Positions 1 to 10,222 of a stretch of 40,698 nucleotides of DNA are shown here, piece after piece. The notes under the pieces were generated by a model, which saw only the letters and a list, made by a program, of their open reading frames with translations, was not told the origin of the DNA and searched no databases. Origin of the DNA: Bacteroidales bacterium. Its GTDB lineage: Bacteria > Bacteroidota > Bacteroidia > Bacteroidales > ML635J-15. The stretch is taken from NCBI GenBank assembly GCA_028702535.1, contig JAQVOR010000016.1:1-40698 (forward strand), given 5' to 3'. Both the position numbers and the translations under genes were made by a program. Position 1 is the stretch's first letter. Every line of letters begins with the position of its first letter.

Positions 1-1374
1 TTTAAGTGGCCAGGTAAGCGAATTGTAATTAATATGGCACCAGCAGATTTGCGAAAAGAAGGCTCATCTTATGATTTACCTATTGCTATGGGTGTTTTAG
101 CCGCCTCTGAGCAATTAAATCATGAGAACATTGGAAACTATATCATTATGGGAGAGCTTTCATTAGACGGAAATGTAAATCCTATTAGAGGAGCTTTGCC
201 CATTGCAATAAATGCGAAAGAGTCTGGTTTTAAGGGAGTTATATTGCCCGAAGCAAATACTCTTGAAGCGGCGGTTGTTGAGGGACTTGAGGTGTATGGA
301 GTTAAGAATATTAAAGAAGTATATGGGTTTTTAAATGGCGATACTGAGCTTAAACGTGTTGAAGTTGATGTTGAAAAAGAATTTGCAAAAGGAGTTCGTG
401 AAACCGAAATTGATTTCGCAGATGTTAAAGGTCAAGAAAATGTTAAACGAGCTCTCGAAATTGCTGCCGCAGGTGGACATAATATTGTTCTCATCGGTCC
501 TCCAGGTTCGGGAAAAACAATGTTGGCAAAACGAATGCCAGGGATTTTACCCCCACTAAGTCTTGATGAGGCTATTGAAACAACAAAAATTCATTCGGTT
601 GCTGGAAAAACTGGTGCTGGAAGTTCGTTGATGCTGCAAAGACCTTTTAGGTCGCCGCACCATACAATTTCGGATGTTGCACTTGTTGGAGGCGGAACTT
701 ATCCACAGCCAGGCGAAATTTCTCTTGCTCATAATGGGGTGCTTTTTCTTGATGAACTTCCAGAATTTAAACGCACAGTTTTAGAAGTTATGCGACAACC
801 TTTAGAAGATAGAGTTGTAACGATTTCTCGTGCTAAGTTTTCTGTTGAGTATCCAGCGAGTTTAATGCTTGTTGCGTCAATGAATCCTTGCCCGTGTGGA
901 TATTATAATCATCCCGACAAAGATTGTGTTTGCTCGCCTACAATGGTGCAAAGATATATGAGTAAAATTTCGGGACCATTGCTTGATAGAATAGATATTC
1001 ATCTTGAAGTAACGCCTGTAAGTTTCGATAAACTTTCTGAAGTTAAACCTGCCGAAAAAAGCTGTGAAATTCAAAAAAGAGTAATCGCAGCACGCAAAAT
1101 TCAAACTGATAGGTTTAAAAATCGCAAAAATGTTTATTCCAATGCTCAAATGAGTTCTAAAATGATAAAAGAGTTTTGTAAACTTGACGATACTTGTTTA
1201 GGATTAATTAAAGTGGCAATGGAAAAACTTGATCTTTCTGCCCGAGCTTATGACCGAATAATTAAACTCTCACGTACAATTGCCGATCTTGAAGGAGTAG
1301 ATGATATAAAATCTTCACATATAGCCGAAGCAATTCATTATAGAAGCTTAGATAGAGAAAGTTGGGGTAACTAA
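1..1374 (+). CDS. YifB/ComM-like Mg-chelatase-type AAA+ ATPase (5' truncated by window start)
   Basis: Frame is open from base 1 (FKWPGKRIVINMAPADLRKEG...); Walker A GPPGSGKT, LFLDELPEF, SMNPCPCGYY and a C-terminal Mg-chelatase domain. Confidence 0.93.
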   Translation, partial: FKWPGKRIVINMAPADLRKEGSSYDLPIAMGVLAASEQLNHENIGNYIIMGELSLDGNVNPIRGALPIAINAKESGFKGVILPEANTLEAAVVEGLEVYGVKNIKEVYGFLNGDTELKRVEVDVEKEFAKGVRETEIDFADVKGQENVKRALEIAAAGGHNIVLIGPPGSGKTMLAKRMPGILPPLSLDEAIETTKIHSVAGKTGAGSSLMLQRPFRSPHHTISDVALVGGGTYPQPGEISLAHNGVLFLDELPEFKRTVLEVMRQPLEDRVVTISRAKFSVEYPASLMLVASMNPCPCGYYNHPDKDCVCSPTMVQRYMSKISGPLLDRIDIHLEVTPVSFDKLSEVKPAEKSCEIQKRVIAARKIQTDRFKNRKNVYSNAQMSSKMIKEFCKLDDTCLGLIKVAMEKLDLSARAYDRIIKLSRTIADLEGVDDIKSSHIAEAIHYRSLDRESWGN

Positions 1375-1456
1375 TGGATTAATTACATTTGTGTTTTTAC
1401 AAAAAATGCTTGCTCGATATAAAATAAAAATGTTAGTTAGTCCAAGTTAATGTCCT

Positions 1457-1678
1457 TTACTTTTGGAATTTAATTGAAAGACCTCCTGCTTTTATTTCTT
1501 TTCCTTCAGGCCCTTTAACAATGATATTGCTAAATGATAGAAATTCTATTTCACCTATTTCGGCTTTTTCTATAAACTCAATATAGGTAACATAATCTTT
1601 AAGCACAGGAGTAATTTTATATTTGCAACTTATCGTTACTATTAAAATCAATATTGCTATTAATAATACCTTTTTCAT
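1457..1678 (-). CDS. Small putative lipoprotein
   Basis: MKKVLLIAILILIVTISC signal peptide with lipobox-like Cys; 73 aa. Confidence 0.55.
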   Translation of the reverse strand: MKKVLLIAILILIVTISCKYKITPVLKDYVTYIEFIEKAEIGEIEFLSFSNIIVKGPEGKEIKAGGLSIKFQK

Positions 1679-1736
1679 GGCTTATGTTATTTTTTTTAAT
1701 GAAACATAATTTCCTACATCTCAATCAAAACCATTT

Positions 1737-4700
1737 TCACTTAAAAATCTCTCTTAGTTCTTTATTGCTTAACTTTCCAATCCAATTTTCGCCGCTTGCC
1801 ACTGTCATATCCGACAAATGTTTTTTCTTTTGAATCATTTCATCAATGCGTTCCTCGAAAGTGTTTTTTGTAATTAGGCGGTGAACCATTACATTTTTAT
1901 CTTGTCCAATGCGGTAAGCTCTATCTGTGGCTTGATTTTCGACTGCGGGATTCCACCATAAGTCATAATGTATAACATGAGAGGCAGCAGTAAGATTTAA
2001 TCCTGTACCGGCAGCTTTAAGGGAAAGTAAAAATATTTTATCTGCTTTGTTATTTTGAAAATTATTTACCATTTCTTGACGCTGTTTGACGCTGCTTCCT
2101 CCATGATAAAACATAGGTTTTTCTCCAAATTTTTCTTGAATAAAGTGCTCTAATAAAAGTCCCATTTCTTTAAATTGTGTAAAAACAAGCACTTTTTCGC
2201 CACTATCGATAATATTGTCAAGAAGTTCTAATAACAATTCAGTTTTACCCGAAATAGAGGCTTCTAAATTTTTGTTTTTTAAAAATTGTGTTGGATGATT
2301 ACAAATTTGTTTTAAGGCCATAATCATCTGAAGCACTAAGCCTTGTCTTTTGAAAAGAGACTTATTGTCTTCGGTCGAACAGCCTTCAATTTCATCCATT
2401 GCTAAGTGCATAGTCTTTTCGTACAAGGATGCTTGCTGTTTAGTTAATAAAGCAAATTGGTTTTGTTCAATTTTATCGGGCAAATCAGAAATAATTGTTT
2501 TGTCGGTTTTCATTCGCCTCATCATAAAAGGCTGAGTTATTTTACGAAATTTGGCCGCAACTTGCTCATCATTATACATTTGTATTGGATTGGCATATTC
2601 AGTTTTAAAAGATTTCACATTGCCGAGATAAGCTTTATTAACATAATCCATAATTGACCAAAATTCTGTAAGGCGATTTTCAACTGGTGTGCCACTCATC
2701 GCAATACGTATGTTGGAGGATATGCTTTTTATTGCTTTTGACTGAGCGGTAACATGATTTTTTATGTTTTGTGCTTCATCAATAACCATAATTTGCCATT
2801 TTTGCTTTTTTAACAAATCGACATCACTACGCAATATCCCATAAGTTGTCAACATTATATCTGCATCAAAATCTTTGATGTTTCGATTTGAACCATGGAA
2901 AATATGAGTGCTTAACGAAGGAGCAAATCTCTCTATTTCTGCCTGCCAGTTAATTAGTAATCCAGTAGGAACCACCACCAAAGCTTTCTGTTTATCATTA
3001 ATGGCTTTCTCCTCTTTATATTTGAGTAAAACAGATATAACTTGTATAGTTTTTCCCAATCCCATATCATCAGCAATAATGCTTCCAAATCCAATACGAC
3101 TATTTTTGTACATCCACGAATAACCGCGCAATTGGTATGGTCGAAGTTCTGCGTTTAAACCCGCTGGAAGTGGAATGGCCTCGTTTGTAGTCAATTCGTT
3201 TATCAAACTACGAACATCGTCAGACAGCGAAATAGGTGCTCCTTGGTACTCTTCCGACAATGCAGTTTGTAACAATTGATACGAATTTAATGGTTTCTTG
3301 TCAGTTAAGGCTTTATGTAATTTTTCAATATCAGCATCGCTTACATAAATATAATTTCCTTTAAATTTGAACAGTCTTGAGGCTTTTTCTAAGAGTTTAT
3401 TAAATTCTTCTTGCGAAATAAGTGTGTCTCCAATAGCAATTTGCCAATTAAAAGAAAGTAACTCCTCTAAACGAATATAGCCTTGAGCTTCTTGACTTCT
3501 TTCTAATTTTACTGACACTTTCGGACGCAGCAATTTTTCCAATGATTTAGGAAGCACGATATTTATATCTAATAGTCGTATGGCTGGCAATATATCTATA
3601 AGTAATGGTGCAAACTCATCGTTGTTAAACCGCACAGGCGTAATGCCGCCCATATTAATGTAATTATCAATACCACGAATAAAAGGCGACAATAAAGACA
3701 AAGATTGTAATATCTTAAAACGCTGCTTTGCGTATTGTTTTTCGTTAAGTATATTATTTAAAGGAATAGGTAACTCATCAGGCTTAGAAGTATCATCAAT
3801 ATTTATTTCTACATCGAATTTTTCGTTAGGTAATTCCGAAATAATAATCACTGGTTTATAATTTTCGGATGTTAAATGATATCTGTCAAGCCAAACTTTT
3901 ATACCACCGCTAATAGCATTTTCGCCAACTTCTGTAAAACCATAGTTTTTATTTTTGAAGAATAAATCTTCGTACAAATCACTGTTTGAGTCTTTTGATA
4001 ACCTAACTAACAGTGCATTAATAAAAACTGATAAAAGTTCAACTGTTTGATTTTTGATTTGTAAAAATTCTTCATCATTATTAGCCGTCTTATTAGTAAG
4101 TAATAATCCTTGTGGAATAATCTCGTTAAGTTTAGCAATTACAGTTTTTACTCTATTATCAATCATTGCTGGTAGCCAACGGACAGCAAATTTTGTGTTT
4201 TCTAACTTTATTATTTGTGGTATAATCAAACCTTTTGCCATTAAATGTATAGCAGCTAATAATAGTTTATGACAAGCCACAACTGATGCTTCGAAATCAC
4301 GCAGCATATCAGGATTTAATCGAAATAAAGCAGGTATTAGTTGTTCAATTTGGGAAAGATTATGATTTTGTCCAGTAATAAATATTTGATTATTATTATT
4401 TATTTGCAAACCCAATTTTGTTCTATTTGATAAACCAAGCTCTTTATTTTGAGCAAATTCAGAGAATATCATTTCAAAGTCAAGGTTTTTATTTAAAATG
4501 CGGCTTGCTTCTTTTGAGATACGAACAATTTGTGTAGAATATTTAAGTTTAAAATTTCCTGAAGGATAAAAAGGCGGTTCGTCTGGCAATAATTGAACTA
4601 AGGCTTCGGTCATATTTTCTAATTGCGAAAAATCGACCATTTCATAAACAGTGTCTTTGTATGTTTCGGCTTTTTTTGACTTCTTTGGTCTTTTTGTTTT

Positions 4701-5264
4701 TAAAATTTTATCCAAACTAAGAATTTCTGTTTTCTTTTGGTCAGCTATAAATATTCCACGTTTTTTAAGTTCTTCTAATAATTTTACTTTATGAATTTCA
4801 AATACAAGAAAAGGATTATTGTCAATTTCGCGGCTTACCATATAAATAACAGAAGCAAGGTGCTTGCATGGTACCGCCCAATCTGGACACGAGCATTGCA
4901 TTTTAAAATCTGTCCATTGTTTAGGAAAAACTCGTAAGCCCACTTCATTAGCGATATCAAGTATAGAGGGGTCGAGTTCGCGATTTAATAATTTTGAGAT
5001 AAGTGCGGGACGCTCAATAATTTTTGTCATTAGCACATCAATATCCTCTTCAAAGAATGGTGGAATAATTACATTAACTGTATATGGCGTTTTACGGCTA
5101 CCCGAAACTTTAGCAGTTATCCTGTTATCTTTTATCTTTATGCTAACCACGTTGCCACGACGAGCATAAGTTGCTCCACGAGGTAATCTATTATCATAAT
5201 CTACATTTTCTAACGAACGAAGCCAATGTTCGCCCCACCATGTTTTTCCAAATTGCATTGCCAT
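1737..5264 (-). CDS. SNF2-family helicase with N-terminal SWIM zinc finger
   Basis: SWIM pattern CSCPDWAVPCKH; SNF2 motifs DDMGLGKTIQ, DEAQNIKN, SGTPVENRL, HYDLWWNPAVENQATDRAYRIGQ. Confidence 0.95.
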   Translation of the reverse strand: MAMQFGKTWWGEHWLRSLENVDYDNRLPRGATYARRGNVVSIKIKDNRITAKVSGSRKTPYTVNVIIPPFFEEDIDVLMTKIIERPALISKLLNRELDPSILDIANEVGLRVFPKQWTDFKMQCSCPDWAVPCKHLASVIYMVSREIDNNPFLVFEIHKVKLLEELKKRGIFIADQKKTEILSLDKILKTKRPKKSKKAETYKDTVYEMVDFSQLENMTEALVQLLPDEPPFYPSGNFKLKYSTQIVRISKEASRILNKNLDFEMIFSEFAQNKELGLSNRTKLGLQINNNNQIFITGQNHNLSQIEQLIPALFRLNPDMLRDFEASVVACHKLLLAAIHLMAKGLIIPQIIKLENTKFAVRWLPAMIDNRVKTVIAKLNEIIPQGLLLTNKTANNDEEFLQIKNQTVELLSVFINALLVRLSKDSNSDLYEDLFFKNKNYGFTEVGENAISGGIKVWLDRYHLTSENYKPVIIISELPNEKFDVEINIDDTSKPDELPIPLNNILNEKQYAKQRFKILQSLSLLSPFIRGIDNYINMGGITPVRFNNDEFAPLLIDILPAIRLLDINIVLPKSLEKLLRPKVSVKLERSQEAQGYIRLEELLSFNWQIAIGDTLISQEEFNKLLEKASRLFKFKGNYIYVSDADIEKLHKALTDKKPLNSYQLLQTALSEEYQGAPISLSDDVRSLINELTTNEAIPLPAGLNAELRPYQLRGYSWMYKNSRIGFGSIIADDMGLGKTIQVISVLLKYKEEKAINDKQKALVVVPTGLLINWQAEIERFAPSLSTHIFHGSNRNIKDFDADIMLTTYGILRSDVDLLKKQKWQIMVIDEAQNIKNHVTAQSKAIKSISSNIRIAMSGTPVENRLTEFWSIMDYVNKAYLGNVKSFKTEYANPIQMYNDEQVAAKFRKITQPFMMRRMKTDKTIISDLPDKIEQNQFALLTKQQASLYEKTMHLAMDEIEGCSTEDNKSLFKRQGLVLQMIMALKQICNHPTQFLKNKNLEASISGKTELLLELLDNIIDSGEKVLVFTQFKEMGLLLEHFIQEKFGEKPMFYHGGSSVKQRQEMVNNFQNNKADKIFLLSLKAAGTGLNLTAASHVIHYDLWWNPAVENQATDRAYRIGQDKNVMVHRLITKNTFEERIDEMIQKKKHLSDMTVASGENWIGKLSNKELREIFK

Positions 5265-5323
5265 TTTTAGTAATTTTCATTAGCGGCTAAAAGTAAAAAT
5301 AAATTCATATATTATTTCATTAG

Positions 5324-6705
5324 TGTCCGATAAAAAAAAATAAGAGAAGGAAGAAATAAATCTTCCTTTCTCTTTTTTTTGTAGATTTGTTATGCAAATA
5401 AAAAAATTCTACTATGAACAAAGCTACACATTTTTTTGGAACCTCTGTTTTCGGACAGCTGATTTCTTTAATTGATTCTAAAATCATTACATCAACAGTA
5501 AAATCGACTAATTCTGACAGATATGTTAAGAAATTTACGACAAAAGATCATCTTATAAGTATGTTGTTTTGCTAAATGCTCTTCATTAAGAGAAGTAGCT
5601 GGAGGGATGCTTGGATTAGCAGGAAAGACAAAACATTTTCAATTAAATCATATCCCAAAGAAAAGTACCTTAGCTGATGCTAATATTCGCCGAGATGCAG
5701 ATGTTTTTGGTAAAATTTATCACGGATTATTACATCAATATGCTTATATTTTATCGGACAGCCGCATTAAACAGGTAATAAACAAACAAATAGAAATTTT
5801 CGACAGTACTACTATAAGTCTTTTTCAAGATATTATGAAATGTGTTGGACGTAAACCAAAGTCTGGCAAACGTAAAGGTGGAATAAAAGTACATACCGTT
5901 ATTAATGTTGATGAAACTGTTCCTAAAATGGTGTGGTTTACTTATGCTGCTACAAGCGACCATGTTTTATTAAAAAAACTTAAGCTCGATTAAACCACCA
6001 TTTATGTTTTTGATAAAGGATATAACGATTATAAAGCATTTCAGATGTTCTGCAATTCAGGAACTGGATTTGTTACAAGAATTAAAGACAATGCTGTATA
6101 TAATATCATTGAACAAAAAGAAATAGAATCTTATATACATAGTGGGGTTCTTGAAGATACCATTATTGAAGTAACAGTAAAAGAAAAAAAAGAAGTGTCA
6201 AAACTAAAATTACGTAAAGTCATTTTTTATGACAGAATTTTGAAGCGTAAATTTGAATTTCTCACCAATTTGTTTGAAATGAGAGCAGATTTATTAGCAG
6301 CTTTATATAAAATTCGTTGGCAAATTGAATCGCTTTTCAAACAACTAAAACAAAATTTCCCTCTTAAATATTTTATAGGGGATAATGAAAATGCAATTAA
6401 AATACAGATATATTGTGCATTAATTGCTAATCTCCTTATGACTGTTGTTCAGAAAACACTTAGAAGGTCATGGGCTTTTTCAAATCTAGTAAGTTTTTGC
6501 AAAATACATCTTTTTAATTATATACATTTGATTAGATTTGTAGAAAATCCTGATAAAGATTGGCAAAAAACTTATGACGAATTAATGCAACCAACTTTAT
6601 TATAGATGGGGCTTGCTTTTGGAAAAGTATAGAATCTAAAAATTTTATGCCTGAATATCAATTACTTAGAAAACTGTGTGATCTTTTTTTTGTTTTTATC
6701 GGACA
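5324..6705 (+). mobile_element. IS4-type insertion sequence, degenerate
   Basis: Terminal inverted repeat TGTCCGATAAAAA (5324) / TTTTTATCGGACA (ending 6705) flanking a DDE transposase reading frame; about 1.38 kb. Confidence 0.8.
5414..6605 (+). pseudogene. IS4-family transposase (DUF4372-like N-terminus plus DDE domain), frameshifted and with an internal stop
   Basis: MNKATHFFGTSVFGQLISLIDSK...LISMLFC* then frame change to FAKCSSLREVAGGMLGLAGK...; in-frame TAA at 5991-5993, continuing as TTIYVFDKGYNDYKAF... Confidence 0.85.
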
Positions 6706-7019
6706 ATAATGATTTTAAATGCTTGTTTACAGAATATTTAAATACAAATTCAGCTTTGATAGGAAAGCATTTAAAAATGCTTGTGTGTACGTCAGATATT
6801 GTTGAAACAACATTCGGGAAATACAAAAATGAGTTAAGTAAAAATCCCATGAATGGAATAACCGATTTAGCTCTAATAATACCAGCACTCACGTCAAATT
6901 TATTAGATGATGAAATAAAAAAAGCAATCGATTCCTGTACATGTAAGATGCTTAAAGAATGGAAAATTGAAAATTTATGTGATTCATTCTCTGTAAAAAG
7001 AAAAATAGCTCTAAATTGA
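6706..7019 (+). pseudogene. C-terminal remnant of a second, different transposase
   Basis: Frame continues from inside the IS end; DIVETTFGKYKNELSKNPMNGITDLALIIPALT resembles C-termini of Bacteroidetes transposases; no N-terminal part present. Confidence 0.5.
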
Positions 7020-7061
7020 TATATGGGGGGAAAACATTATTGATTATTTATAGATTTACGA

Positions 7062-7127
7062 CACCCCACCTTTAGGGGCCAGGGGTAGCGTTGGATTTCC
7101 CCTTTTAGGAGTCATGGGTAGCGTTGG
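7062..7127. repeat. Two tandem degenerate copies of a C-tract/TTTAGG.../GGGTAGCGTTGG repeat
   Basis: CACCCCACCTTTAGGGGCCAGGGGTAGCGTTGG followed by TTCCCCTTTTAGGAGTCATGGGTAGCGTTGG. Confidence 0.6.
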
Positions 7128-7343
7128 CTTTCTGATAAAACACAACTATGAATAACTCCACAAAAAACACACATCCCAAATTGCAACTAAGCAGTAAAAA
7201 CTCCACGAGGAAGTAACGACCGACAGTCTTTCCTGTTTATTTATAATGTTTTAAATAGATCCCCAACTCTTCACTTTTTTCCTTCCCTCTTAATTCCCTT
7301 AATCTCTTAATGCCATTTATGTTAAAAAACTTACGAAGTGAGC

Positions 7344-7411
7344 GACTTGTCCTGAGCGGAGTCGAAGTGAGTGCACGACAAGTCCTCACATTTTGACACT
7401 TCGACAAGCTC
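7344..7411. repeat. Intergenic repeat of the CTTGTCCTGAGCGGAGTCGAAG / CTTCGACAAGCTCAG type with inverted-repeat structure
   Basis: GACTTGTC (7344-7351) pairs with GACAAGTC (7377-7384); GAGCGGAGTCGAAGTG imperfectly inverted as CACTTCGACAAGCTC. Confidence 0.6.
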
Positions 7412-7482
7412 AGTGCATCGCAGTGCGGTGCTCTTCAGTTTTCACTCTTCCTACTCCCCATTTCTGACTTTAACAAATATCT

Positions 7483-8871
7483 TTAGATTAATTCATTTAT
7501 TTCATCAATAATGCCTTGTGCAAGTTTATCAGCGGCTTCGATACTTGAGCTTTCAGAATAGATTCTAATAATAGGTTCTGTATTTGATTTACGTAAATGC
7601 ACCCATTCTTTTGTTTTGGGGAACTCAATTTTTAAACCATCTATAGTATTTATAGGATTGTTTTTGTATTTATTTTCAAGCGATTGTAAAATCTTATCGA
7701 CATCAATGTTCTCTTTGAGTTGAATTTTATTTTTTGAGATATGATATTGAGGATATGATTTTTTGAGTCCTGAGACTTTTAACTTTTTTTCGGCTAATAG
7801 CGAAAGGAACAAGGCTATGCCTACTAATGCGTCTCGTCCGTAATGCGATTCAGGATAAATAACTCCACCGTTACCTTCGCCACCAATAACAGCATTTGTC
7901 TCTTTCATTTTTGCAACAACATTAACCTCTCCAACAGCTGAAGCGTTATATAGCATCCCATATTTCTCTGTAACCTCCCGTAAAGCACTTGTAGAAGATA
8001 GGTTTGATACTGTATTACCAGGAGTTTTTGATAGCACGTAATCTGCAACTGCTACAAGTGTATATTCTTCACCAAACATACTGCCATCTTCACAAATAAT
8101 TGCAAGTCTATCAACATCTGGATCCACAACAAAACCTACGTCAGCACCTTGTTCTCTTATTACTTTACTAATTTCAGTAAGGTTTTCGGGTATTGGTTCT
8201 GGATTATGTGGGAAGTTTCCATCAGGTGTGCAATATATTTTAATGATATCGCTTACTCCGAGAGCTTTAAGTAATTTAGGAATTGCAAAACCTCCAACTG
8301 AGTTAACGCAATCAATAGCAATCTTAAAATTAGCTTCTTTAATTAGATTTTTATTTACTAAAGGCAATTTTAATATTGAATCAATATGATAATTTTCATA
8401 ATCTCTTGCGATTTTGATTTTCCCCAACTTGTCAACTGTGCTAAATTCAGGAGAAGACGATTCGACCAGTTCCAATAATCTTGCTCCATCTTCGGCAGTT
8501 AAAAACTCACCTTTAGAATTAAGTAATTTTAAGGCATTCCATTCAATGGGATTATGACTGGCAGTTATAATAATACCGCCCGAGGCTTGTTCTTTTATTA
8601 CGGCATACTCAGTTGTTGGAGTAGTGGCAAGTCCTATGTTTAAAACATCAAATCCCATAGAAGCCATTGTTGAAACAATTATGCTCTCAATTATCTTACC
8701 TGATGGACGTGCATCTCTGCCAACCACAATAAGGTTTGCCTCATTATTGTTTTCTTTAACCCACTGTCCATACGCAACAGCAAATTTCATTATGTCAAAA
8801 GGAGTTAAATTGTCGTTTTGTTTCCCGCCAATTGTTCCTCTAATTCCCGAAATAGATTTAATTAATGTCAT
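7483..8871 (-). CDS. glmM: Phosphoglucosamine mutase / phosphomannomutase family (GlmM-like)
   Basis: SGIRGTIGG start, TASHNPIEWNALK catalytic Ser loop, DPDVDRLA metal loop, GEGNGGVIYP, RKSNTEPIIRIY phosphate loop. Confidence 0.85.
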   Translation of the reverse strand: MTLIKSISGIRGTIGGKQNDNLTPFDIMKFAVAYGQWVKENNNEANLIVVGRDARPSGKIIESIIVSTMASMGFDVLNIGLATTPTTEYAVIKEQASGGIIITASHNPIEWNALKLLNSKGEFLTAEDGARLLELVESSSPEFSTVDKLGKIKIARDYENYHIDSILKLPLVNKNLIKEANFKIAIDCVNSVGGFAIPKLLKALGVSDIIKIYCTPDGNFPHNPEPIPENLTEISKVIREQGADVGFVVDPDVDRLAIICEDGSMFGEEYTLVAVADYVLSKTPGNTVSNLSSTSALREVTEKYGMLYNASAVGEVNVVAKMKETNAVIGGEGNGGVIYPESHYGRDALVGIALFLSLLAEKKLKVSGLKKSYPQYHISKNKIQLKENIDVDKILQSLENKYKNNPINTIDGLKIEFPKTKEWVHLRKSNTEPIIRIYSESSSIEAADKLAQGIIDEINELI

Positions 8872-8962
8872 ATTATTATTTTGATTGCAAAGGTAATATT
8901 TATACGTTTCTAATGATAAAAAAAATAAAAATTGAATAAATATGTTTATTTGGTTAAAAAAT

Positions 8963-8993
8963 TTTGTCTATAATTTAATAATGTGTACTTTTG
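8963..8993 (+). promoter_or_regulatory. Putative Bacteroidetes sigma-A promoter for rpsU
   Basis: TTTG (8963-8966), 19 bp spacer, TACTTTTG (8986-8993) matching TAnnTTTG; about 45 bp upstream of the rpsU ATG. Confidence 0.7.
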
Positions 8994-9037
8994 CAGCCCT
9001 AAAACAGTAAAATATTAAAATTTAATTGTAAAAAGAA

Positions 9038-9235
9038 ATGATAATAGTACCAGTAAAAGAAGGCGAAAATATTGATAGAGCCTTAAAACGTTTTAAAAGA
9101 AAATTTGAAAAAACGGGAGTTGTAAAAGAAATGAGACGCCGTCAGGCATTTCAAAAACCATCTATTACAAAGCGTCAGCAAACATTACATGCCGTTTATA
9201 TTCAGCGTTTACAAAGCCAAGCAGAAAATAATTAA
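9038..9235 (+). CDS. rpsU: 30S ribosomal protein S21
   Basis: MIIVPVKEGENIDRALKRFKRKFEKTGVVKEMRRRQAFQKPS. Confidence 0.95.
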   Translation: MIIVPVKEGENIDRALKRFKRKFEKTGVVKEMRRRQAFQKPSITKRQQTLHAVYIQRLQSQAENN

Positions 9236-9311
9236 TTTTTTTTGTGGGCTACGTAACCATAAAGTTTTTTTTACGTATAAAACAAAACTAAAGCTTATTA
9301 CGTAAAAATTT

Positions 9312-10208
9312 ATGAACATTGAAATCTTTATTAAATACCTCAAGTACGAAAAGAGATATTCAATACATACTATAAAATCATACGAAACTGACCTTAATCA
9401 GTTTCGTAGTTTTGTTTATGAGCATTGCTCTTGTTCCGAAAAAGATGATGTTGCTTGTTTAAATTACCAAAATATACGCTTGTGGATTGTGGAATTATCC
9501 CTAAATAATATTTCTGCAAGAACAATAAATCGCAAATTATCGTGTCTAAAGTCATTTCTTAAATATTTAAGAAAACAAAATATTATTGATGATGATCCAA
9601 TGGCTAAAATTATTAGTCCAAAAAACAAGAAACGACTTCCTGAGTTTGTGCAGGAAAATCAAATGAACAAATTAGAGGCAAGCGATGTTTATACAGATGA
9701 CTTTAGTGGTGTTAGAGATAGATTTATAATAGAGATGTTTTATAATACTGGAATGAGATTATCGGAGTTGATAAATATTAAGCATGTTGACATTAGTTTT
9801 TCTGACTTAACAGTAAAAATTTTGGGTAAAAGAAATAAGGAAAGAGTTTGTCCGCTAAATTCCTATACCATTAATATATATAAGAATTATATTGATAAAA
9901 AATCCGAACGGGGATTTGGAGTGTCAAAAGAGAATTGGTTATTTGTTACTGATAAAGGCAATAAAATGTACTCAAAATTTGTTTATTTAAAAGTCGTACA
10001 CTATTTGAGTAAAGTTACTGTGATAGATAAAAAAAGTCCTCATGTACTAAGACATACATTTGCAACGCACATGTTAAATCATGGTGCCGATTTGAATGCG
10101 ATAAAAGAACTTTTGGGTCATGCTAATTTAGCAGCTACTCAAGTTTACACACACAATACATTCGGGAAAATTAAAGATGTTTATAAACAAGCTCATCCAC
10201 GAGCATAA
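9312..10208 (+). CDS. Tyrosine recombinase XerC/XerD family
   Basis: N-terminal SAM-like domain; catalytic R (NTGMRLSELINI), HVLRHTFATHML, LGHANLAATQVYTH. Confidence 0.92.
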   Translation: MNIEIFIKYLKYEKRYSIHTIKSYETDLNQFRSFVYEHCSCSEKDDVACLNYQNIRLWIVELSLNNISARTINRKLSCLKSFLKYLRKQNIIDDDPMAKIISPKNKKRLPEFVQENQMNKLEASDVYTDDFSGVRDRFIIEMFYNTGMRLSELINIKHVDISFSDLTVKILGKRNKERVCPLNSYTINIYKNYIDKKSERGFGVSKENWLFVTDKGNKMYSKFVYLKVVHYLSKVTVIDKKSPHVLRHTFATHMLNHGADLNAIKELLGHANLAATQVYTHNTFGKIKDVYKQAHPRA

Positions 10209-10222
10209 AGAAAGGAGTAAAT

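Noticed and set aside
2350-5169. Plus-strand ORFs opposite the SNF2 helicase
   Set aside because: Short antisense ORFs within a long conserved coding frame.
5300-6730. Target-site duplication flanking the IS4-type element
   Set aside because: Left flank (...TATTTCATTAG) and right flank (ATAATGATTTT...) do not match.
9312-10208. Tyrosine recombinase as the integrase of a genomic island
   Set aside because: It sits in a core rpsU-hpf-tRNA-tuf context, is 298 aa in XerC/D style, and no att repeats were seen at the tRNAs.
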